DNA of 64,000 nucleotides from contig OZ035961.1 in the NCBI GenBank assembly GCA_964034945.1, positions 14,399,243-14,463,242 of the forward strand. The letters are read 5' to 3'. Positions within the stretch are counted from its first letter, which is position 1. Every line of letters begins with the position of its first letter. Both the position numbers and the translations under genes were made by a program. The DNA comes from Chrysopilus asiliformis. Taxonomy: Eukaryota > Arthropoda > Insecta > Diptera > Rhagionidae. Of the stretch, positions 25,137 to 37,740 are shown piece by piece. The notes beneath the pieces are model-generated. The model made no database searches. It saw only the letters and a list, made by a program, of their open reading frames with translations, and had not been told where the DNA came from.

Positions 25137-26729
25137 ACTAATCATTTGCCAGTCCCAAAATTTTTGTCTATACTCTCGTAAATTAATTTCTTGTGTTAAT
25201 ATTGGTTTGTTTTTTCAACCGCGATACTATTAAGAAACGAATAGAACTAAATGTTGTCTATTTGATTAACCTAATTTAATGATAACACAATTTTAATTTT
25301 CCTCATTGAGAAGATATTTCTCAATTGCAAAAGTTTCTTTTAGTTTTAATACATTCCCATTTAGTTTCGAGTAAGAGAAGAAATTGAATATAGTGTAGGT
25401 AGAGAATCTACAAGATAAATATAGAATGAAATCAGAACCCACTTAAAGTGAAAAACAAAAAAAATAGGGGAATAACTACTACACTATTCTATATACGAGT
25501 AAGATATTGAAATGTTGTCCTGTGAGGGTGGCGCATTGCATACTTTCTTTTGTCATCAGATAATTGACAATTAAGAAGAAAAATCCATTTCCATTGCATA
25601 CAGAGCCCGCATAAAAGATTTCTCCTGCAATCTGAATTTCCTTGAGAATCATTAAGTAATTAAAAGCCCTTATTTGTTTTATGGAACTAATTAAATGACA
25701 ATTTCAATATTTAGTTACCAGATTTTAATTGATGACAAATTTCCCACATTTAAAATTGAGATTGAGATTCCCAATTGAAAATATCATTCAACTTTCAACT
25801 CCATGTAATTAACAAAAGAAAAAAAAAATAGAATGGCAATAGATTTTCCTGAGTTTTGCTTTCAGATCGAATGACTTCTGTAAGTATGATTAAAACAGCA
25901 GCGGCAAGATTGCAATCCAATCTTTTGCAATAAGGATTATTAGGAAATCAACACAGACAGACCACCATTCCATCGTTATTCTGGATTACAAGGACTCAAG
26001 CATACTTCAAATAAACCACTTTTTATGCAATACAGGAAAAGTTATGAGAATAACTTGGGTATTGGATTCTGCCAGACTCTCCGCCGCCGCGCCGCGACGT
26101 TTTTTGAATGTTAATTGCGTTGAATATTCTGTTAGGTTTTCCTTATTCTCATACTTTTCCATTATTGGATGGAAATCACTGGGGATATCGTTTTGAAATA
26201 TATCTGTCATTATAATCACAGGAGTTGATTGTACCTTGCAATCAAAATGATAATCAAAGATAATCGTTGTGTTTCATCCGTTAATCAACTTCAGTGTACT
26301 TAATCATTTTCTTTTATATCCGTTTGTTTTCCCTTATCGCTCGCTTTTTCAACATTAAAGTAAAGCATTTTTTTTTCATTTGAATAAGAAGGAAGTTTCT
26401 TGTGATGTTAATCCGTTATCTGAGTTTATGTTGTTTGATTATCTTAAAGAGAACTCATTCAAAAAAAGCGCATTATCATTAGATTAGCCAGAGCCATACT
26501 TAATACTGGCCCTGTATAGACTTTGAATTTTAGAGCCTCTACACAGATTTTTTTTTGTCAAAAATTATAAAACAAATCTTCAAAAAGCTTGTTTGGAAAA
26601 CTGAAAATCAAATTGGGTTTGGAAATATTTTATAGTAATCATGAATTGTTCGTAAATACTGTGAATTCATTTCTATGGACTATTTAATATATTTCTATAT
26701 TTTCTAAGAATTGTATTTTTTCAAAAGAA

Positions 26730-27025
26730 TTGTATGGGAGGTACATACCTGTTATAGCTACCATCACTTTTCCAGAAGTTGAAAGAAAACTATGATTTTC
26801 GTAGAAACCATTCACAAAAAAATTCAAGTCGCTAGCTCAAGGCGTCCTCGAGTTATTTAAAATATGTAAAATGGACAGACCGATAGACAGATACACGGAC
26901 ATCTTCATAGTTTTCCTGAATAAGATTTCGGGCTGATCAGAAAGTTTCTATCTGACCCCGTTCTCTAGTCGGTCTCCCTCATGAATACAATGCTTTCCCC
27001 TTTATAGAAGACGAAATTAAAAATT
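26730..27025 (+). repeat. Dispersed repeat family C, copy 1
   Basis: Shares AAGTCGCTAGCTCAAGGCG, ATGTAAAATGGACAGACCGA, CACGGACATCTTCATAGTTT, CTATCTGACCCCGTTCTC and CATGAATACAATGCTTTCC with 39960-40172 and, inverted, with 31668-31860. Decayed; no ends or coding sequence defined. Confidence 0.75.
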
Positions 27026-27264
27026 AGCCGTAGGGAAAAATTTGGCGTGTAACGGTTAAATAAACCCTTAAATTGAAAGCTACATCACTTTGTTCTTTTC
27101 GTTATATTTCTGGGCCACTTCTGGGTTCTGCTGGCTCTTTGCCTTGTCCAACTGCACGAAAGCACATTGTTAGCTATAGCCCCGAGAAAACTAACACACA
27201 AGTAGCATGTTTACCGACTGCGTAGTGGGCAGCGGACATCTTTCTTCCGCAGTTATGTAGCTGC

Positions 27265-27317
27265 TATGTAACAATCTCAACTATGTAGCAGTCTCAGCTA
27301 TGTAGCAGTAACTTCCT
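27265..27317 (+). repeat. Short tandem repeat (CTATGTAGCAGTCTCAG)
   Basis: Three imperfect copies of a 17-bp unit (CTATGTAACAATCTCAA, CTATGTAGCAGTCTCAG, CTATGTAGCAGTAAC) in a GC-richer block at 27110-27330. Confidence 0.7.
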
Positions 27318-27337
27318 ATGCTTTTAGGGTAAAGCTC

Positions 27338-27893
27338 TTAATTTTTATACCCGTATGGTGAAACCAAAGGGTATATTAACTTTGCCTTACCGTTTGTAAC
27401 GCCAAGATCCCGTCATCACACACAAAAATGAATTACACCAGTGTGTTTAGAATGATAAAAAAAGTTGAATTTAGCATGTCCGTCCGTCCGTCTGTCCGTC
27501 CGTGTGTCCGTCTGTCTGTGGCGCGGATTGCGGGCGCATGGATTGAGCTAGAGACTTGAAATTTTGCGCAGATCCGTTTTTCATAAAATGCGAGGCTAAG
27601 TTCGTTAATGGGCAAAAATGAACTATTAGGGGGGGTACCCCCCATAGGAACGAAAATGTTTTTCGCGAATATCTCAAAAACTGTGCATCCTATCAAAAAG
27701 TCCAAGAACAAAAGTTATTTAGAATATGATTCTACATAAAACTTCCATACATCAAAATCCGATTGGAACAAGTTTTAAAAAAATCTTATTGGAAAATTTG
27801 AATTCAAATGAAATTTTGATACGCCGTTCAATTAAATCACCATACGGGTTTTCAATAATTGCCAGATTGGCAATTATAGCTTTTGTTATGTTT
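27338..27893 (-). repeat. Dispersed repeat family A, copy 2
   Basis: Same unit as 2743-3325 in reverse orientation, complete from TTTTTATACCCGTATGG to GCTTTTGTTATG. Includes the CCGTCCGTC tract and GGGGGGTACCCCCC palindrome. Minus-strand open frames here (92 and 68 codons) are chance frames of the repeat. Confidence 0.87.
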
Positions 27894-27901
27894 TTAAAAT
27901 G

Positions 27902-28107
27902 CCCCTATTCTGGCGGTGTGACCGGTCACAAGTCACAATCTGACTACCGATTTTGACAAAAAAAGATCATAATTTTCCCATGATTTTTTCCGTGATAAAT
28001 AAAATGGGAAGTTCTTCAAGTATCAATTCAGAGAGATACAATACAAGGCATCATGCAAGACCGAATTGTGACTTGTCATTGGTCACTGCCAGTCGCCAGA
28101 ATAGACC
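27902..28107. mobile_element. MITE with CTATTCTGGCG ends
   Basis: Imperfect inverted ends: CCCTATTCTGGCGGTGTGAC with GGTCACAAGTCACAAT on the left, and the reverse order ATTGTGACTTGTCATTGGTC ... GCCAGAATAGACC on the right, about 40 bp each. It abuts the end of a dispersed repeat copy at 27338-27893. Target duplication not clear. Confidence 0.75.
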
Positions 28108-28109
28108 TA

Positions 28110-29960
28110 TAAATCGGATTTTCCAATATTATTGTAGATACATATTTTACAGAATAGAAAAAAGTAGTTTTATTATTTCATTCAAAAGAGTTGAAACCCC
28201 CTTAACCCAAGTTTGCTGTCACGTTTGTGTATGAAAATTTTTGGACTATTAGAATAATTTTGTAATCACACTCCATAGACATATAGTTACAAACCTTTAG
28301 ATAACTCATCAACCACAATTTGGTTAATTAGAGTGATAGATAATGAAACCAATTTCCCAAATGAAGATTAATGCAGTAGCCAATTAAAATTTTCAAAATG
28401 CTCAATAATGAGACCAGAATTAAATACAATAATAAATTTATGCTCTACGATATGAAACTAATTAAGCATAATAGGTAAACAACATGCTATAATATAAATA
28501 TTAACATTTGAATAAATTCTGTTGTACATACCTAAATGTATTCATACAATTTTCATAAGAAGATGTATGTTTACATCATATATACACGTATTTATTTCAA
28601 TTAATGTTATTTGTGCAAATATGGATAAAATTTTAATATTTTGTTAGCGAGTTAATAATTTTAATCAATATCCTAACACATCATGATAGATTTTTACAAT
28701 TCCAACACATAACCAGTATTTGTAAGTGTAACCAGTAACCTACAAGTAGCATAATTATGTATTTATATAACAAGTTTTTACCATCAACATTAATTATGAC
28801 TGCAACTCATCACAACTAATTTTATGTTATTCATTATAGTTCCAGTTATATTATTATTATTACCGTGAGATGGTCGATTTTCAAATCCATTTTCAGTGGC
28901 GGAATTAATAAATCTTTTGTTTAATTCTGATGTTGAAAAGGCTACTAAGTAGGACCTGATAAGCGTTACTAATAAGGACTTTGTTTTGAAACAAAAAAAA
29001 ATTTCACCAAAAAAGTAATAACACTGAAATAGGCAGGAGTCCCGTATTTTTTTTTTCTTTAAATTCAAAAGCTCACCATCACCAGTACTGATGATTTGAA
29101 ATAGTAATTGTTAACCATACCTTTATGATATAAGAATGCCAGAGAAAAAATGTCATTAATAATAATCTTCGTTGTGAAAAGAGGTTTTAAATGTCAAGAG
29201 CCGTCCCTTAAGTACTTGTCTCATTAATGTTGCATCAATCATTTGACTTTCGTTGATTCCCGTAAATATCAAATAAAGCACTGGCTAACAGGTCCGATGA
29301 CTGGCTATTAAAAAAAAATTGGTAATGCTTTCTTAAACTTATAATCTTTTAATAAACTAGGCCATTATTGAAAAATAATTCTATGGAATTAAAAACTAAA
29401 TTTTAAATTTCAAGGACAAGTAATAGAGAATTTGAGTAATTTTGATGTCCTTTCACGATTTAAGGGTGCGCAACATCAAACATTTTCTGAAAATTACCGC
29501 GATTTATCAAAAAAAAATGTGAATTCTATGATCCTTATGGTGGAAAAGTTATTAGTTTTCGAGAAAATCAAGAAAAATTAAAATAAAGCGAAAAATCTTT
29601 TTCAAAAAAAGGAGTATTTTTTTTTTGTTTTTACGCGATTTCTTCCGAAACTACGCGTTTCCAGTAGTCTTATGTATGTCAAAAGTTGAAGACAGTGAAA
29701 TGTTCCAAACTTTTGTCTTTTACAAATACTCGATGTCTCAAACCGATATCGAAATATACCCTTATTTTAAAAAAAATAGTTTTTTGTTGTATTAAGAAAA
29801 AAAACAATTAAAGGAATAATTAAAGATACTAAAATTATCTACATTTCTGCGTAAATCGATATCTTTTATCGTTATCGAGATATTATTTATATCTTAAGTT
29901 ATAAATTGAACAAAAATGTAGATTTTATGTAAGAAAGTCATATGCTGTTCACAAGAGATA
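28110..29960. other. Unassigned AT-rich DNA
   Basis: No gene or mobile element supported. The minus frame at 28790-29068 is AT-rich and looks like chance. Confidence 0.45.
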
Positions 29961-30545
29961 TTTTTATACTCGTAGGGTGAAACCAAAGGGTATATTAAAT
30001 TTTCCTTACCGTTTGTAACGCCAAGATCCCGTCATCACACATAAAAATGAATAACACCAGTGTGTTTAGAATGATAAAAAAAAATTGAATTTTGCATGTC
30101 CGTCCGTCCGTCCGTCGGTCTGTCCGTCTGTGGCGCGGATTGCGGGCGCACGGATTGAGCTAGAGACTTAAAATTTTAACACGTTCGTGACATTTGCTTT
30201 TTCAACTTTTTTTACATTTGGACATCATTTACCACGGGTGGTACACTAGCGATTTGTTTTCTGGCGGTTGTGCGCCATCAGTGGTACACGGTGCGTGTTT
30301 TTATATTACTTCCACAAAAAAACTACCGCACTATTTACTCGCGCGGTTTTAAAAAACTGTACATGTACCACCAGTGGCACACGATGTCACGAACGTGTTA
30401 AGCAGATTCGTTTTTCGTAAAATGCGAGGCTAAGTTCGTTAATGGGCAAAAATGGACCATTAGGGGGGGTACCCCCCATACGAACGAAAACTTTTTTTTT
30501 GCGAATTACTCAAAAACGGAGTATTCAAAAAATTTGGTTAAGGAG
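29961..30545 (-). repeat. Dispersed repeat family A, copy 3, interrupted
   Basis: Same family in reverse orientation, from TTTTTATACTCGTAGG through the CCGTCCGTC tract and GGGGGGTACCCCCC palindrome to about 30545. It is interrupted by the TTAA-site MITE at 30176-30401 and truncated compared with copy 2. Confidence 0.85.
30176..30401. mobile_element. TTAA-site MITE nested in a dispersed repeat, copy 4
   Basis: 226 bp with perfect 17-bp ends TTAACACGTTCGTGACA and complement. Removing the element plus one TTAA restores the flanking repeat at the same length as its relative at 27338-27893 (TTTTAAGCAG against TTTTGCGCAG), so the insertion site and the TTAA duplication are directly visible. Subterminal motifs GTGGTACACTAGCG and GTACATGTACC occur as in copy 3. 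Non-autonomous. Confidence 0.88.
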
Positions 30546-31667
30546 GAGGATTTGAAAAGGCCAAAATTAGCATGACGTATTTTATGACAGACCGTAATGG
30601 CTCCTAACTTTCGCCATTTCGGACCCTGCCCCCCTGTGATTTTTTTTTTGGTACAGGATTTAGTATCGCCCGATCGACAATTCCTAAGTTATTCAGCCCA
30701 TAAGTTAAATGTTTCCAGAGGTTTTTTCTCTCGCATCCTAGTTTTCTAAAAAGTTATCACAGCAACTCATTCACCGACTAGGAATGTTATCATGTAATTA
30801 ACTAATTTAAACTTTCAAACAATTTTTCAAATGGAAGTAACTTCGTTTCTGCTGTAAAAAAAACTTTTCCTTGTAACACTTTGCTTTTGATTTAACCCTT
30901 GTTAGCTAAACTCTCAATGAAGTTTACATTAGGGATTGCTACGCTGATATACTAAATACATTTGCTTTATAAATAGAAAAACCTGAAGAGCATCTTGAAA
31001 AACTAAATATATTTTAAAGAGCATAGCACCGTATAAAAGCAAATAGCAATGTAATCTCTTCTTCCGTTTCTTCCTCTTTAATCAACATAATTAGTTCAGG
31101 CACAATGTTTGGATGAAAACAAAAGCCACATAGAAAACTTGATGGGATTTTTTAACCTGAAATGAGACCGGAAAGTGGAAAGTACATAGAAAATGGATTT
31201 TAAAGATTTCCATTTGCTTGATTAAAACTCTTATTTTTTCGAGAGCGAAAAAATTCCCCTGCGTGAAAAATATCATTTTGAAAACGTAATTAGGGTCCAA
31301 GGTTTATGAGGTCAGATAAATGATGATTATTATTTTGATATCTTAAGACATTTTTTAAAGCTTTTCGGTGGAGTTTTTCCCGTATCCAACCAACTTCCTA
31401 GAGTTTAACCACCGGTTCACCGTAAATATCATGAAATTGTTTATGGCCGCTTAATGAGAAGTCGAGGGAACCACAATTTAAACGAATTACATGCCCAAAA
31501 TTACTTAACTTTATTTACTGCATGTCGTTAATTGAAATAGTTCTAACGGTCTTATTATTTTGTTTTTCGTTTTTTCTTCGTGAAATTAAATCATTTTTCA
31601 TTTTTCATTTTTCCTGTCTTTTTAAATCAAGGATGATTTCTTATGCGTTTAATGTTCTATGATTAGA

Positions 31668-32350
31668 TTTTTACTTTCCTCTGCAATGGAGGGAAAGTAT
31701 TGTATTCATGACGAAGGCCGACTCGGGAACGGGGGCACATAGAAAATTTTTCATCAGTACAAAATCCGTTTCAAGCAAAATTATGAAGATGTCCGTGCAT
31801 CTGTCTGTCGCTCTGTCCGTTTTGCGTATCTTAAATAACTCGATAACGTGATGAGCTAGCTACTTGAAAATTTTTTTAAACGAGTTATACAAAAATCGCG
31901 GTTTTCTATCTATTTTTGGTGAAGTAACGTTAGCTTTAACGGGTACCTCTCATACAATTTTTAAAAATAATACAGTATTCTGAAAATTTCTCGAAAACTG
32001 TGCACTTTTGGGAAAAAATGAATATAATAAAATTTAAAGGACATAAATTTTTTTACATTTTTTGCTTCAACGGTTTTTACGTATCTCCAAAGAGTCTCAA
32101 CATATTTCAAAAAAATTAAATTGTTTGAAAATTTCTCGGATACAAGCACATATTTGAGAAAAAATGTATATAACCAAATTCAAAGCAAATAAAATTTCTT
32201 GGATTTTCTCCTTTAACGGTTTTCACAAATCTTTTCACAATAAGACCGTTAAAACGAGATATTTAAAAAATAATATTTTTTACATATTTTTTCCGAAACT
32301 AAATATTGCAGAGGAAAATTTTGTGTTGATCACAACTGATATTTTTTTTT
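31668..32350 (-). repeat. Dispersed repeat family C, copy 2, with tandem modules
   Basis: The first 190 bp are the inverted form of family C (CATGACGAAGGCCGACTCGG, TATGAAGATGTCCGTGCATC). The remainder matches 24300-24785 in the plus direction: GTGAAGTAACGTTAGC, then two modules of about 130 bp with TTTCTCGAAAACTGTGCACT, ACGGTTTTTACGTATCTC and CAAGATATTT-like sequence, ending GAAACTAAATATTGCAGAGG. Confidence 0.75.
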
Positions 32351-32459
32351 TTTGTTATTTAGAGAAAGTCCTTGATCTGAATGTTTTTTATCGTTTTAAA
32401 TATCGGAGGGCCAAAGATTATTTATTTGACCTAAGATTTGAGGCCGAATTTAAATAATT

Positions 32460-33320
32460 TTTTTAATAAATATCAGAGATAAAATTGATGCAGTAAAAAA
32501 CCCTCACCCACAGCTAATAAAAAGCCCTCACCTAATGAAAAGCGAAAAATTTCTTGACATTTGTTTGCCAACAATTTCATTTAGATATTCAAAATTTTTA
32601 CTACCAAAACGAAAGATATATGCTTGAAAAACAATTACCCAACAAAATTCACTTTAAGAGCCATTTTTTATGAATAATTGAGTAGAATTGTGATTTTTCA
32701 GAAAAATCTACTGACTTCTTGTATGCACAATGGATATGCCATTTCGGTATACGAAGGATCGACTTATTCGATGGGACTTTCACAACTCAATGTAAGTACA
32801 TTCGTATGAATCAATACAATCTCATTTTGGTCCTCAAGGATAAAATAAAGGGAAAAAAGAGACTATTCTAACACAGTATTGATTGTTCACTCTGGAAGTC
32901 TTTCATTGGCTTGAAACGTGGAGTCACGTCTGGAATATATCTCTGGTGGCGTTTCTATTGTTAAAGCTCTTACAGGATGGAAAATGATCACGTATCAGAA
33001 TAATGACACCAATGCCAAAGATAAGGAACAAAAGTATTTTCGTTTAAGGGTCCGATCAATTCCATAGGAATAAATAGTATTTAATTTATTTAAAAAAAAA
33101 AAACCCGGTCCAACAAGGCATTGCGATAAAACAGTTTTTAATTTGTTCCCAAAGAATGACAACATTTTGTGCAAATGTTACACTTTTATTTGTTACGTTC
33201 GGTTTATTACTTTGCCTTTGGATTCATAAAGAAAAACTGGAAATTGAATAAGATTAAGTGAGAAACTTCCAGTTTTCTTTGCTAACGATCGTCACTTTGT
33301 TTTCCCATAAAAAATCTGCA
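32460..33320. other. Unassigned AT-rich DNA
   Basis: No coding frame, repeat pair or transposon end recognised. Confidence 0.4.
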
Positions 33321-33478
33321 GTGATATTCCGTAACTTGTTTCAAGCGTTTGTTTCGAGTTAGAAGAACAAGAAGTATTCGCTGTCTCCGAAATAAATGAC
33401 AGAGAGAAACCGAGATAGCAAATACCACTTTTTCTTCTAACTCGAAACAAACGCTTGAATCAAGTTACGAAATATCAC
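33321..33478. repeat. Inverted repeat with about 70-bp arms and short loop
   Basis: Left arm from GTGATATTCCGTAACTTGTT and right arm ending AACTTGATTCAAGC complement (TTACGAAATATCAC) pair over about 70 bp with roughly 90% identity. The core TTCAAGCGTTTGTTTCGAGT plus TAGAAGAA is nearly perfect. The loop is about 20 bp. No flanking duplication was found, so a fold-back MITE is likely but unproven. Confidence 0.85.
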
Positions 33479-33479
33479 T

Positions 33480-36120
33480 CGTGCCTTCCATTAGCTAAGA
33501 ATCTAAAAAAATTACATAAAAAATGTTGAATCACTTTTTAGAAAACCTCAAATTACTAAAATACCGTAAATTATAGTTGAAAATTAGTGAAGGAATTTGA
33601 AAAATATTAGGGGATTCATGAAATCTCGGAAATGTCTCATAAAACGCGTAAACTGGTCAAGTTTGCCACCTCGTAAACCACCTTGTCAAAATTTCTAAGA
33701 ACAATCTTGAACTCGACTCTCGTGAATATTTGGTGTACAGGCCAGCAAAGATAAAATTTGCATAGAAAATCTTTTACGCAACAACTGTGGTACGTCAAAT
33801 ATGTAAACAACCTCAAATATGTGAAAGTCAGTTGCAACAACAAACATTTTTGTGCCATTTGTTCCCATATTTTAATTCTGAACCTTCGAAGAAACGCCTG
33901 TCTATTAAATACTTGAAACTTTTAGGGAAGGGATCTGCGATAGTGTGGCTAAAATACTAAACTCAATAAAAAATCATGAAAAAGTGCAACGAAGTATGAA
34001 GGGGGTCCCAAAAGGCTGAAAATGAGCGTGATGTGCTTTATGGGTAGCCTCCAAAAATCCGCCATAACATTAATTATACTTACCTATACAATGAAACTTC
34101 GATAAGTCAAAATTGAGGGGGACAAACGAAAGCAATGGGGGATTTCAAGTATCGAGGTCCTGTTTTTACCGACACAAAATTAAAAAAAAACGGGTAATTT
34201 GGTTTGAATTTCATTATAATTTAGGAATGGCAAATGAAAAAAAAATCGTTACGTTATACATTTCGTTACATAACGAAATTCAAATTTAATTTGGTTACGT
34301 TATTCCATCGGGACCCCATACCAGGTAACTTTTAAACTGTTCAACCGATCGGGCTGTGGTTTTCTGAGATTAATATATATAATTTTTCATATAAATATTT
34401 ACCCTATCATCTCCTCTAAAAACTCTGCCTTCTAGCGCCGATACCGCTGAACAGATTTTATTTAGTTTTTATTAGTTTAATAGGTCGGCTCTCAAAAGAA
34501 GTAAATCGGTTAGGGAAGCAAACTCTATTTTTTTGCAAAATAATCAAGTCTTTGGTAGAAAAATTTCTTTTATTATTTTCATATAAATCTTTTTGTTCTG
34601 TCGTGAATTCTATATTTGTATGTTCTAGACTCTAGAATCTCGAGGCTGTCCACACATCTAATAAATAATTGACTGAATTACAATACGTTAACAAGCATTC
34701 TACACTATTAGCCATATCTCTTGAAATATAGCCCAATATATAATCTTCTGTGAACAAAGCAATTACAAATAACCACCCTAAGCCGCACACAAGTACTGAA
34801 ATATGCTGGAAAACTATATTATACTAATTCGTAATTTTCCAATAGTTAAGAATAACCTCTAAACATTCACTTTTTCTTCTCCTTCAATAACAACCAAGAA
34901 AATCAATTGATATGAAAATTTCAAGGCAAACACCATATACTTAACGCATTATTATCATAACTGTCAAATAATTTGAATTTAAACATTTGTATAATATTCC
35001 CCCTCAATCTAACGACAGCCTATATGCACCCACCCGACCTCATACACAAGCAAACCTACCTTATTGGTTATATCCATATAATTTGATTTAAAAGGAAAAT
35101 TGCGTGCCGATATCCTACGCTTCTTTGGCTTTTTGCTCCTTCTGCCGAGATTCTTATACGGAGATACTACATATTTTTATAGTGAAATCTTGTCCATTAC
35201 CAATTCCCCTAAGCTAACTTTATTGAATGTGGTTCTACGTTCAAGGGCCTGTAAATCCATTTGAAAAATATATACGGATATGCGAGAAGCTTTGTTGAAT
35301 TTGCATACACGTTATAAGCTTACACATGTAAATCCTTTCCCACTCTTTATACCCAACTCATTCCTGTCTTCCCGGCTCATACCAAATTCTTTTCCACCCC
35401 ATACCGCCCGATCTAGTCGACAGTTTGAATTTATGAGCCCACGTATCTTGGATATTCTTTCTTGTTATCATCTATCATCAAGTCTGACACAAGCGAGCCC
35501 TCTTTATTGTACTTTAAAGCTTCATATATCATTGGTTTTCAATTTCTTTTCGCTTTCTCTTTATAGCATGGCTTTTGTTATTATTGTGTCTACTATACGG
35601 TCCTATAATATGAATATGAGAAAATGGCACACCCAAAATATGAAAAAAAAATAAATAAATAAAAGGATCGCTGTCAAAATTCGCCTAATATTCATGTCAA
35701 TTTCCACCACCAGTACCAACATTTTGAAAAAAAAAAATTCAACGAATGATAAAATGGAAACATTTTCCGTGGAAAATTGCGGAAAATTTTATGTAATCTT
35801 CATGCTATTCTCATCGTTCAATGGTTTATAAAAAAACATTTGACATATCGGTCTATTGTTCAATTTTTGATTTAAACTCTATTCCCAAATCAATTTCTAG
35901 TAACAATAAAAGCACTAATTTTATTTGACTGAAGAATTATGAATATAATTTCAATATTTTATTGATTGGTTGGTTGTTGAAAGGGGTATAATTTAATTTC
36001 GCATCAGGGTGGTCCATAAATAATTTTTTCTCTTTCATTTTCGAAATATTCAAAAAAATAAATATCAGTGTCCATTCTGTGATTTGTAGAGAAAATTCAA
36101 ATTTTGATTTGCAACTCCCA
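33480..36120. other. Unassigned AT-rich DNA
   Basis: Only a possible pogo-type end near 34096 and a 124-codon plus frame at 35280-35654 with no recognisable domain, which I do not call as a gene. Confidence 0.4.
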
Positions 36121-36123
36121 ACA

Positions 36124-36352
36124 AAGTTGTCCATAAAATACGTCACACATTTCTGGGTGAGAGGATCTGTGGTAGTTTAACGGCGGTATCGCAAAAAAGA
36201 AAAAAAATCGCAAAAAAGAAAAAAATCGCAAAAAAGAAAAAAATCGCAAAAAAGAAAAAAATCGCAAAAAAGAAAAAAATCGCAAAAAGGAGGGGGAGGG
36301 GGGGGGGAGGTTGAAATTAGCCCGTTGTATTTTATAGCCAGTCCTTTACAGT
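36124..36352. mobile_element. MITE with TTGTCCATAAAATACGTCAC ends
   Basis: Left AAGTTGTCCATAAAATACGT and right GTTGTATTTTATAGCCAGTC are imperfect inverted ends. It encloses an 18-bp A-rich minisatellite and a G run. Single-ended or decayed relatives occur near 6150-6215, 30545-30640, 38395-38440, 39096-39276 and 56080-56140. Confidence 0.6.
36189..36287. repeat. 18-bp A-rich minisatellite next to a G run
   Basis: Six copies of TCGCAAAAAAGAAAAAAA-type units, followed directly by a run of 20 purines, nearly all G (to about 36310). Produces Phe-rich chance frames on the minus strand. Confidence 0.9.
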
Positions 36353-37567
36353 AAAACTCTAAAAAATAATAATTAAATTCCCAAGGATTTCCCGATACCA
36401 ATTTACCTGCAGTATCCCCTGATCGCCGTTTGAAAATCTGAATTTCAGGCGTATCTGTCGTTAAGGAAGTTTTAGACAATGCTGATTGCTTAATTTTTCA
36501 TTACCTCCATATGTTTCTAATTATTTATTAAAAAAAAGAATAAAGTTAAGCAATCATCAGATTGTTCAGTAGAAATTTACGCGCTACTCTAAATCTCTCA
36601 TAAAAAGAACTTTCATTATTTTTGATTGCCCGCGTAAAGTAACCAAGAAATTGTTGACGTGGACAAAAAAAACGAATAATAGGAAAAGTTTTTTAAAAAA
36701 TTGCTCAATTTTTTATTCCATCTAACACTACGACTATTAATTTGCTGGGCAAAAACTACACATCATCGCTAGCCAATGAAGTGAAAAAAATTAAATGAAA
36801 AAGAAAATGACATTGAAGAAAACTGCTTCAAGAAAAATTCCGTAATTTGTGGTCGAGGGAAATTTCATGCAAATGGGCAGCAGCATGCCGCCTAATGTCT
36901 CAATAAAGCTTTTATTCATTTTCTTAGCTTTTTTTTTGTGTTTCTTTGTCTAGCGCAACAGAAAAATCACAAAATAGCAACAAAAAAAAATTGAGGAAAA
37001 AAAACTTTTATTTACGGATGAGAAAAAATTATATTGTGTGTATCCCAAGGGTTCTGGACTTTTATTGCAAGCATAACAACAGTTGCCAGTTGAAAAGTAA
37101 TTCAGTAAAGTGGTAAAAGTTTCTTTAACTATTCCCCTTTTTCGACTTTAAAAAAAATATCTTATAATAACGATGAAAAAATATAAACCTTGATTTCTTT
37201 TATAAAATGGAGGATATCTACTGAATGATACTTTTTACTGGATTTCTGAAGCATCTGAGGAAATTCTTATTTTTTATGGCAACATAACCAAAAAATATTA
37301 TCGGTCCGACGACGAGAAATTGATTTCTGTTTTCAAGTCGCAATATCTTTTGAAATTTTCCTCTGCTGTGAAATTTATTACCAACAATTTATTTCATTTA
37401 TTATAATTGCTTCCGGTATCTGGTAAAATGCTTTCAAATAATTAAATTTAGAAAGTTTTAATTGACAAAACCATAATTGTGTAAAAAAAAACAGATCGTA
37501 GGAATTACAAATACAATTCTCATTTCGGTCAAAATTTGCAAATTTAATGATTTTTTTTATTATCGAA

Positions 37568-37653
37568 CAGTGAAACCTCGATTCGTGAACTATTTCCATA
37601 AGTGAAGAGCGTTCAAAAACAAACCGAAGCATTCATGAACCGTGGTTCCATTG
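37568..37653. mobile_element. Tiny decayed pogo-like MITE
   Basis: 86 bp with imperfect inverted ends CAGTGAAACCTCGATTCGTG and ATTCATGAACCGTGGTTCCA plus TTG. TA follows on the right; the left flank is A rather than TA. CAGTGAAACCTCG ends are characteristic of pogo-derived elements. A similar single end, ACAATGAAACTTCGATAAGTC, occurs near 34096. Confidence 0.5.
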
Positions 37654-37740
37654 TATATACAAATTCCCTGCAAAAAATATTTTCCGATTCCTCATTGTTT
37701 CCATTTAAAATTCAATTTAATTGTTTTATTCAATTAATAG

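Noticed and set aside
27433..27711. Minus-strand frames of 92 and 68 codons
   Set aside because: They translate the GACGGACA tract and other parts of repeat family A and recur in other copies.
35280..35654. 124-codon plus-strand frame
   Set aside because: No domain, no splice or start context, Ser/Phe/Leu-rich composition as expected by chance in AT/C-rich DNA.
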